This document shows positions 56,415-64,000 of a DNA stretch of 64,000 bases, piece by piece (positions within the stretch are counted from its first letter, which is position 1; every line of letters starts with the position of its first letter). Under the pieces are notes generated by a model, which saw only the letters and a list, made by a program, of their open reading frames with translations, made no database searches and was not told the origin of the DNA. Both the position numbers and the translations under genes were made by a program. This DNA comes from Saprospiraceae bacterium (GTDB taxonomy: Bacteria; Bacteroidota; Bacteroidia; Chitinophagales; Saprospiraceae): the NCBI GenBank assembly GCA_016712145.1, contig JADJRO010000001.1, positions 434,001-498,000 on the forward strand, written 5' to 3'.

Positions 56415-57540
56415 ATTTAAATTCTTCTAGGTCAGTTAAAATATGCTGAGCCACCTGGTTGTAACAATCTTTACCATCCAATAATCCAGCAAGTTGCTTT
56501 AAGTCTGCTTTCATTTCAAGCCTCACTTTGGGATCTTTCAAAAAATTGAGTTCTTTTCTAATACTTTGTGCGTTGCAATTTTGCTGAATCATTTCTGGGA
56601 CTATCTTACGATTAACGATAAGGTTTGCCAAGCTGATATAATTCACTTTTATAAGTTTTTTAGCAAGGTAGTATGAAAATTGATTTCCCTTATAACAGAC
56701 AATTTCAGGCACATTAAACAATGCAGTTTCCAGGGTAGCGGTACCTGATGTTACGAGTGCATGATGACTTTGGTGCAATAAATTGTATGCATCATCATAA
56801 ACAACAGTGGCTTTAATCTTAGATTTTTCTAGATGGGATTCATACATTAATTTATGTTGTTTAAGACCCGCAATCACGATTTGAAAACTGGATTCATCTT
56901 TTAGCGATTCAAGAAATACTGGTAACATTGAATTAATTTCTTGTTTTCTGCTTCCGGGCAACAAAGCAACAATGGATTGATTGCTTAAATTGTTTTTAAG
57001 TCTGAAGTTAGGGTTGAATTTAAAGTTCTTGATTCTTTCAACTAAGGGATGTCCATAATAATGTACATTCATTCCATGTTTTTTAAAATATTCTTGTTCA
57101 AAAGGAAGAATTACATAAAGATTTCTCAAATTTCTTTTTAATTTCTTAACTCTGCTTTCTTTCCATGCCCATACTTGTGGGGCAATGTAATAATAGACTG
57201 GAATGTTATGATCAAAAGCCCATGAAGCCATTCTTAAATTAAAACCTGGATAATCTATTAAAAGCAGGCAATCAGGTTTCCAATCAAGTATAATTTTTTT
57301 AGTAGTCCTAAAAAACCCAAGTATTTTAACTATGTTTTTGAGTACTTCTGAAAATCCCATGAAGTTGGTTTTTTCATATCGTATATCAATGTGTGCACCC
57401 GCATCAACCAATCGATCTCCTCCCCAACCTCTAACTGAAATATCAGGATTTAATTCTTTAAATCTTTTGACCAATTCAGCTCCATGCAAATCACCGGATG
57501 CTTCGCCTGCTATAATATAAATTTTAAAATTTCGGATCAT
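56398..57540 (-). CDS. lpxB: Lipid-A-disaccharide synthase
   Basis: A 380-residue GT-19 glycosyltransferase with IIAGEASGDLHGAELV, GWGGDRLVDAG, YIAPQVWAWKESRV, LPGSRKQEI and SGTATLETALF. It joins UDP-diacylglucosamine and lipid X to form the lipid A disaccharide, in the cytoplasm at the inner membrane. It is intact and confirms a Gram-negative envelope with LPS. It overlaps the neighbouring membrane-protein gene by 4 bases. Confidence 0.96.
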   Translation of the reverse strand: MIRNFKIYIIAGEASGDLHGAELVKRFKELNPDISVRGWGGDRLVDAGAHIDIRYEKTNFMGFSEVLKNIVKILGFFRTTKKIILDWKPDCLLLIDYPGFNLRMASWAFDHNIPVYYYIAPQVWAWKESRVKKLKRNLRNLYVILPFEQEYFKKHGMNVHYYGHPLVERIKNFKFNPNFRLKNNLSNQSIVALLPGSRKQEINSMLPVFLESLKDESSFQIVIAGLKQHKLMYESHLEKSKIKATVVYDDAYNLLHQSHHALVTSGTATLETALFNVPEIVCYKGNQFSYYLAKKLIKVNYISLANLIVNRKIVPEMIQQNCNAQSIRKELNFLKDPKVRLEMKADLKQLAGLLDGKDCYNQVAQHILTDLEEFKYGPPQ

Positions 57541-57848
57541 TGCAACAAATCAAAACCATAGAAGTACATCCATAATATTACATAAATGAGAGTGGGGAAG
57601 ACAATGCCCCGCATGGCCTCAAGAAACAGGTTGCGATTAAATAGTTGAAGTGGAATCACATTGCAAATAATGGCGATCAATGCAATGGTACGTTCTCTAA
57701 AATTAGAACTCATTCCTAGAGGATTAAAAATTCCCCAATGATCCAATTGATCATAAATTACTAATAAAATTCCATAAGATGCAAAAGGAACACACAGTCC
57801 GATGATAATTCCAAAGATTACCTTATCGTATTTTCTATTAATTGTCAT
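57537..57848 (-). CDS. Small membrane protein
   Basis: ATG 57848 (MTINRKYDKVIFGIIIG) is preferred over an in-frame ATG 24 bases upstream. The protein of about 103 residues has three hydrophobic segments (about 9-30, 45-63, 75-97) with short loops. No known family is recognised. It lies between surE and lpxB and overlaps lpxB by 4 bases. Confidence 0.7.
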   Translation of the reverse strand: MTINRKYDKVIFGIIIGLCVPFASYGILLVIYDQLDHWGIFNPLGMSSNFRERTIALIAIICNVIPLQLFNRNLFLEAMRGIVFPTLIYVILWMYFYGFDLLQ

Positions 57849-57891
57849 AGTTTTTAAATAATTCGATCTCAAATTTATTAATCTATGTTAA

Positions 57892-58665
57892 TTAGATGTT
57901 CTCAAACGATTTATTAGCTTCAATTGCTTTATAAACAGTCAAATCATGTCCAGAAGGGACCATGCTTATGTACCCATTTTCAAGAGCCCAGATATCAGAA
58001 TCTGTACCTAAATCCGAAGATACAAATTTACCAGTTAACCAATAATAGGGCTCGTTTCTTGGATCTTTTGCTTCTTTAAATTCTTCATCCCACCTGCCTT
58101 CTGCTTGTTTGCAAACTTTGATTCCTTTGATTTCTTCCTTTTTTAATTTGGGTATATTTATATTAAGCAAATTACAATTTTGAATTCCCTCCGATAATGC
58201 TCGTTCTATAATAGCACACACATATTCTGAAGAGGCTTCAAAATCAGCTTCAAATGAATAATCCAATAATGAAAAGCCAATTGAGGGAATATTTTCCAAA
58301 GATGCTTCCATAGCTGCGGACATAGTTCCAGAATAAATTATATTAATTGAAGCATTTGACCCATGATTTATTCCTGATAAACAAATAGCAATTGGTCTAT
58401 CTTTTAGAATTACATTCTTAGCCAATTTAACACAATCCACCGGTGTACCTGAACACTCGTAAGCATCCATATCTTGAAATGTATGTATTTTATGCAATCG
58501 GATTGGTTGATTTATAGTAATTGCATGTCCCATGCCCGATTGAGGACTGTTGGGAGCTACAATGACCACTTCGCCAAATTTGGAAGCTGATTTGGCCAGT
58601 GAGACCAGGCCAGGTGCAAAAATACCATCATCATTGGTTACCAGGATCAATTTTTTAGTTTTCAT
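57892..58665 (-). CDS. surE: 5'-nucleotidase SurE
   Basis: A 257-residue protein with the SurE signature ILVTNDDGIFAPGL (metal ligands D12 and D13), APNSPQSGMGHAIT (with the conserved Ser) and CLSGINHGSNASINIIYSGT. It removes phosphate from nucleoside 5'-monophosphates and helps stationary-phase survival in some bacteria. It is intact. About 120 bases separate it from the divergent holA gene. Confidence 0.95.
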   Translation of the reverse strand: MKTKKLILVTNDDGIFAPGLVSLAKSASKFGEVVIVAPNSPQSGMGHAITINQPIRLHKIHTFQDMDAYECSGTPVDCVKLAKNVILKDRPIAICLSGINHGSNASINIIYSGTMSAAMEASLENIPSIGFSLLDYSFEADFEASSEYVCAIIERALSEGIQNCNLLNINIPKLKKEEIKGIKVCKQAEGRWDEEFKEAKDPRNEPYYWLTGKFVSSDLGTDSDIWALENGYISMVPSGHDLTVYKAIEANKSFENI

Positions 58666-58787
58666 AACGCGTGTATCAGGCTTAAAGATAAGAAGTGCTT
58701 TTAAAGCATTTCAGAATTTAGAAAATTACACCTTTTAAGGCCAATTTAATGCTACCGTCCATTAACTTTACAGATAGAATTATAGTA

Positions 58788-59792
58788 ATGGAATTCAAAG
58801 AAGTATTAAAGGAATTAGCTGTAAATCAATTAAAACCTGTGTATTTGGTAAGTTCCGAAGAGCTATACTTTATGGACAAACTCATACATTGGGTCACAAA
58901 TAATTTGTTGCCAAAGGAACAACAAGATTTTAACTTGGCTTCCTTATATGGCAAGGAAACGAATATTAAAAATATATTAGATCTTGCCCGGGAGTTTCCG
59001 TTTTTAGGTGAACGGAAAATCATTTTAGTAAGAGATGCTCAGGACATAAAGGATTGGGATTTATTAGCTGCCTATTTAAAGAATCCCAATCCATCAACAA
59101 TTCTATTTGCATTATTTACTAAAAAACCTGATGGGAGAGCGTCTTGGGTAAAAACCGCAAAAGAAACAGGTTATTGGCATGAATGGAAATCTTTATCTGA
59201 TTACCAACTGCCTTCATTTTTATTAGAATTGTCTAAAGACATGCAATTAAAATTCGAGGAGCAGGCATTGGCCCTTTTGCTGGAATATGTTGGAAATGAT
59301 TTATCGACCTTGGCAAATGAATTGGAAAAACTAAAATTAAATGTTACAAAAGGTACAACAATTGGAAAATTAGAGATCGAAAAGTATATTGGTGTTAGTA
59401 AGGAATTTAATGTATTTGAATTACAGAAATCATTAAACGCAAAGGATCATACTAAAAGTTTTCGAATTTTTCATAACTTGGCTATCCATTCAAAGTCAAA
59501 TCCAATTATTGCTACAATTGCTTCTCTATTTAATCATTTTAATCGAATTTGGCTTACTAAATTAAATTTTAATAAATCTGATGATGAATTAAGCAAATTG
59601 TTAAAACTTCCATTTAAGAATTTTGTAAAAGATTACAGAGAAGCAGCCTCAAAGTATTCGTTGGCTCAAATAGAGGAGGTTATCGATTTTTTAAATGAAT
59701 ATGACCTAAAATCTAAGGGATTATACAACCATTCTACAACTGAAAAAGATTTGTACATAGAAATTGCACTAAATTTTAACCAACTTAATTAA
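58788..59792 (+). CDS. holA: DNA polymerase III delta subunit
   Basis: ATG at 58788 (MEFKEVLKELAVNQLKPVYLV) gives about 334 residues; an in-frame ATG at 58749 is less likely. The family pattern is present: YLVSSEELYFMDKLI, then the FPFLGERKIILVRDAQ strand-helix, LLLEYVGNDLSTLANELEKL and the C-terminal helical region. It is the clamp-loader subunit that opens the beta sliding clamp during replication. The A2M-like gene starts 3 bases after its stop. Confidence 0.88.
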   Translation: MEFKEVLKELAVNQLKPVYLVSSEELYFMDKLIHWVTNNLLPKEQQDFNLASLYGKETNIKNILDLAREFPFLGERKIILVRDAQDIKDWDLLAAYLKNPNPSTILFALFTKKPDGRASWVKTAKETGYWHEWKSLSDYQLPSFLLELSKDMQLKFEEQALALLLEYVGNDLSTLANELEKLKLNVTKGTTIGKLEIEKYIGVSKEFNVFELQKSLNAKDHTKSFRIFHNLAIHSKSNPIIATIASLFNHFNRIWLTKLNFNKSDDELSKLLKLPFKNFVKDYREAASKYSLAQIEEVIDFLNEYDLKSKGLYNHSTTEKDLYIEIALNFNQLN

Positions 59793-59795
59793 TTT

Positions 59796-62700
59796 ATGAT
59801 GAGATTTAATATTAAATGGAGTCTTTTAATTTTAACATTTTTCTTGACTTCACAATGCGCAAAGAAATCATCTCTTTCAATACAGAATAATCCGGAGGCT
59901 TATAAAAATTACATTTTAGCATATTCATCAGGATTGTTAAAACGAAATGAACAGTTTAGAATTGAATTTACAAAACCTATTATTGCAATTGATAAAGTAA
60001 ATCAAGCAGTCGATCCTTCATGGTTTAATATTACCCCGGCGTTAAAAGGAACTTGTAGTTGGACTTCCATAAATTCATTAGAGTTTTTTCCTGACAAATC
60101 AGAACTTAAATCCAATCAGGATTACGAGTTTAATCTGGATTTAAGTTATCTGTTTCCGGAGATTGACAAATCAATTAAAAATATATCAATTGAATTTAGC
60201 TATGTCCCCGTAAGTCTAAACTATTCCTGGTTATTTCCAAGGCCAGAACTCGTAGAAAATAATACGATGTATCTGTCTGGCACCATAGAAACCAATGACA
60301 ATATTGATCCTTCAAAGCTTTTAGAAGCTGTCAAAGCTCATGTTGGACCGGATCATCTAGAATTAAAACCTGAAATTTCTATCAATCCATCCAATCCTTT
60401 AAAATACGACATTATAATTAGGCATATTCCTAGATCAAGCCGATCAACTGAATTGAATTTAGAGTGGGATGAATCATTTGTCCAGGGAAATTCATCCAAT
60501 AAGAGCACTATAATGAGAATTCCAGGTATTGATGATTTTGAAGTTACAGGAGTTGACGAATCTTTAATTGATGACAATTTATTGACGATCTATTTTTCTA
60601 ATATATTAAATGCAACTCAAGACGTTCGAGGTTTGGTGCGTTTTAAAGACGATTCTGTCAACCTAGAAATAAACAAAGAAAAGGATTTTATTCAAATTCG
60701 TTATCCAGATATTTGGCAAAAAACTGAAGGCGTTGTAGTAGTTAATCGGGTGGTTAAATCTGACAATAATAAATAATTAAAATCTGACTTTGAATATCAT
60801 TTTCTGGTTAAACCAAATGCACCACAGGTCCGATTTGTTTCAAAGGGAACTATTTTACCCTACACAAAAAATATTATTTTGCCATTTGAAGCTATTAATT
60901 TGCACACAATTGAAGTTGAAGTATTTAAAACATTTACAAATAATGTATTATACAGTTTTCACCTTGGAATTGATAATGAGTATAGTTCGTATAACCTGGT
61001 AAGACTTGGCAAAGTAATTAAGCAAAAGGCGTTTAATCTTGCTAGCCTGGCGCCAGGGAGCAATGAAAAAGACTGGAAACGATATGGTTTGGATTTGAGT
61101 GAATTAATTGAAAGTGAACCCGGGGCCTATTATCAAGTTCGAATTACATTTAAGCCCTCTTATAGTAATTATACTTGTGAAAAAGAAAAGCCGGAAATTC
61201 CTGAGGATTTTTACCAAACCGAAACTGGAGATCCAAATATTAAATCCTTATGGCGAGACTATCCTTATTGGCACTACAGTGCTGATGAAGAAGAAAATGC
61301 CTATGATGTAAACAACCCATGCAATATTGAATATTATAGCAAAGAACACTTTGCAAACACTTCATTTTTTGCATCAAATATTGCGCTTTCAGTAAAGGCT
61401 GGAAATGACCCCGGGCAGACTTCAGCTTTCGTCTTTGATGTCATTGATGGGACTCCTGTTAAAGGTGCAGAAATTCAATATTTTGACGCCCAACTTCAAG
61501 AAATCAGTCATATGAATACTGATGGAAATGGTTTAGCAATCTCTACCATTAATAGTCTTCCATCTTTTGTAATGGCTAAATACAAAGACCACTATGCGTA
61601 TTTAAAAATCAATGAAAGCAAATCGTTATCTCAAAGTGAATTTGATATAAGTGGCACCAGTGTTCAGGAAGGATTAAAAGCTTCCCTCTATACAGAAAGA
61701 GGAGTATGGCGACCTGGAGATACGGTGTATTTGAATGCAGTTCTTCATAATATCCAAATGGGATTACCAGAGCAATTTCCTATAGAGCTTACAATCAGAA
61801 ATCCAAACGGACAAAAAGTATATACTGAGACAAAATCAAATCATTTAATGGGTCTTTATGCGTTTGTAATACCCATTCAATCCAATGCGATTACGGGCTT
61901 GTATGCTGCTACTATAAAGGCGGGTCCTTCAATTTTTTGAAAAAAATCTATTAATTGAAACGATTAAACCAAATCGATATAAAGTAGAATGGCCTGGGAT
62001 CGAATCAAAAGGCCTGGAAAATTTATCTGATAAAACTACAATTCGGGCATCCTGGCTGCATGGGGCACCTGCAAACGGAGCTTTAGCTAATATTAAATGG
62101 AAGTATCAATTGATAGCTCCTGCCTTTTCAAAATATAAAGAATATGAATTTATTGATCCGGTATCTTCACGTATTTCAGGTGAATTGGAGCTTTTCAATT
62201 CAACCTTAAATGAGAGCGGTTTAGCTGAAATTAAAATACCGAATTGGAAATTTAGTAGCAATACTGGTAAGCTAAAAATTAACTTAATTTCTAAAATTAG
62301 TGATAACACTGGTGAAATCAGTACAGATTATTATGAGACCAATGTTTCTCCTTTCAAGGAATTGGTTGGAATTAAACTCCCTTCAGATGGACAGTTTAAA
62401 CATTTGGAAATTGGTACGGAGCAAGAGGTTCGATTGGTTGCAGTTGATTCTGATGGAAAACCAATTGCCAATCGAAAGATTAATATTGAATTATTTAAGG
62501 TCGAGTATCAATGGTGGTATGAATTAAGAAATGGAAGTACCGGTGAATATCAAAATAGCAACTTCAAAGAACGTGTTTTACAATCTACATTGACAACCGA
62601 TAATAACGGACTGGCTAGCTTGAAATTAAAATTGGATGATTATGATCGCTATTATATCCGTGCAAAAAACATGTCAAGCGGTTATTTAACCGGTGATTAT

Positions 62701-64000
62701 TTTTATACAGGCTATGGGTATAATGCAGATCAGAAAGAATTTGTCAATATTCTTTCTTTTAAAACAGATAAGGAACAATATCAAACTGGGGAAAAAGTGA
62801 ACCTGGATTTACCAGGTGCAAATCAAGGATATTATATTATTAGTTTATTAAGAGGCTCTAAAATCCTAAGCTGCAAATCGGTAAATGCTACAAAAGTTAA
62901 AACCAATTATAGCTTTGACATTACTAGTGAAATGGCCCCAAATGTTTATGTGGATATAAGTTATGTTCAAGGCAGAACCTCCAAAAAGAATGATTTACCA
63001 TTAAGGATGTATGGCGTGATACCGGTAAAAATTGAAGATTCAGATAAAAAATTGAACCCGGTAATTAAAATGAATGAAACGCTTCGTACGGATGAACCGT
63101 TTACTATTGAAGTATCAGAGCAAAACAATAAAGATATGGCTTATCAATTGTTTATAGTTGATGAAGGCTTATTGAATCTGACTCGTTTTAAAACACCTAA
63201 TCCATATAATGATATTATGTCAAAAGAAGCATTGTCTATTTTGACATGGGATAATTTTAATGAAGTCATTGGCGCAATGGACGGGGAATTGTTGAAAATA
63301 TTTAGTGTTGGTGGGGATGAAGCATTGCAAAAAGTTCCTGAAGAAGATAAAAACAAACGATTTAAACCAATCATATTGCGGAGTGCTCCAAGTTATTTGG
63401 CAAAAGGGGGAAAGCAAAAACATACGTATACAATATCCAACTACTTTGGTGCTGTTCGGGTTATGGTGCTTTGTAATTCAAATACAGCTTTTGGTTCAAC
63501 AGATAAATCTGTTCAGGTTAAGAATGAGTTAATGGTTCAATTAACAGCACCCAGAGTGTTTGCATTTAATGATGAACTTGAAATTCCAGTGACCGTTTTT
63601 GCTCGGGATGCAGCAATTAAAGATGTTAGTCTTAAATTTGAAATAAATGGCAAGGCTAGCTTGAAGTCACCTGCTATAAAATCAATGCAATTTAAATCTA
63701 CGGGAGATCAAACAGTTTATTTTACAATTAAAGGAATTGGTGAAATTGGAAATGCCTCGATTGCTGTTACTGCAAGTTCAGGCAAATACATTTCTAAATC
63801 ACAGGTTTCTTTATATGTTGACAATCCAAACCCTGTTAGCCATGAAGTAAAAGAATTCTGGGTTGAAGCGGGAAAAAGTATTCAGGAGCAAATTCCTCCA
63901 TTTGGAATGAATGGCACGCGCGATGTTAAATTGGAAGTATCCGGAATTCCTGGATTGTCTATTAGAAATATGATTGATAAATTGTTAAACTATCCACATG
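59796..64000 (+). CDS. Alpha-2-macroglobulin-like lipoprotein (YfaS/MG-type), truncated by window end; in-frame stop and frameshift
   Basis: A lipoprotein signal (LTFFLTSQC, Cys21) is followed by macroglobulin beta-domains. Family hallmarks appear downstream: ILPFEAINL, GVWRPGDTVYLNAVLHN, VDEGLLNLTRF and the long MG and bait-like stretches. The frame has an in-frame TAA at 60774-60776 (LKSDFEYHF continues right after in the same frame). There is also one extra T in the run 61933-61938, after which the other frame is open to the window end (checked codon by codon). The last residues reach NYPHG, where homologues carry the CxEQ thioester. Such proteins trap proteases in the periplasm. Confidence 0.85.

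Noticed and set aside
60774..60776. Stop-codon recoding (UAA readthrough)
   Set aside because: UAA is used as the normal stop of many genes here; there is no context or element for recoding.
1..64000. CRISPR array, tRNA, rRNA or phage genes
   Set aside because: I looked for regular repeats, cloverleaf-like sequences and phage-type proteins in the gaps and found none.

Overview
The window looks like a chromosomal stretch of an uncultivated, AT-rich member of the Bacteroidota. The signs are Gram-negative envelope genes (lpxB, LptF/G permease, TamB and AsmA proteins), several secreted proteins with type IX secretion (T9SS) C-terminal sorting domains, Bacteroidota-type -7 boxes (TAnnTTTG), DUF3822 next to rsmD, and a glutaminyl-tRNA synthetase. 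A Saprospirales-like lineage is plausible but is only an inference. Most of the window is housekeeping DNA. The one clear mobile element is a group II intron behind dnaK.

Layout: (1) 1-6298, a tamB-like gene (5' end outside the window) overlapping mutS2, convergent with tsaD. (2) 7371-14704, a tight forward run: DUF3822, rsmD, argS, glnS, pyrR, pyrB, glycosyltransferase. (3) 14765-17659, a DUF4369/thioredoxin-like protein and a vanadium-haloperoxidase-like lipoprotein that lacks both expected histidines. (4) 17781-20866, an AsmA-family gene on the reverse strand, sharing a two-way terminator with region 3. (5) 20960-25498, a fused peptide-ABC ATPase, fmt (reverse), a SPOR-like protein and an LptF/G permease. 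(6) 31746-25549 on the reverse strand: two M43-like T9SS metalloproteases, a damaged sucC, xseA, xseB and a lipoprotein. (7) 31833-37958: mdh, a SelL-like redoxin, an unknown exported protein, tilS, a lipoprotein, mltG and panB. (8) 38188-43242: a lipoprotein, dnaK with a strong terminator, and immediately after it a group II intron of probable class C. (9) 43394-52793, a secretion-related run: DUF1800, DUF1501, a repeat-rich adhesin and an M4 metalloprotease. (10) 52783-59792: MOSC protein, pyrG, an rRNA methyltransferase, lpxB and neighbours, surE, holA. (11) 59796-end, an alpha-2-macroglobulin-like lipoprotein running off the window just before its expected thioester motif.

A dominant oddity is the number of interrupted reading frames: tamB (three shifts), AsmA, an M43 protease, the adhesin, the M4 protease, pyrG (two shifts) and the macroglobulin (a stop plus a shift). 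Nearly all are repaired by adding or removing one base, mostly in short homopolymers, and they hit essential genes such as pyrG. Uncorrected long-read sequencing error is therefore the leading explanation. sucC is different: it lacks about 30-40 codons and cannot be repaired by one base.

I found no tRNA or rRNA gene, CRISPR array, phage or defence island. The most unusual items are the terminator-linked intron, the haloperoxidase-like protein without its active-site histidines, the sucC lesion, RsmD with GPPY in place of D/NPPY, and three perfect dyads near gene starts.
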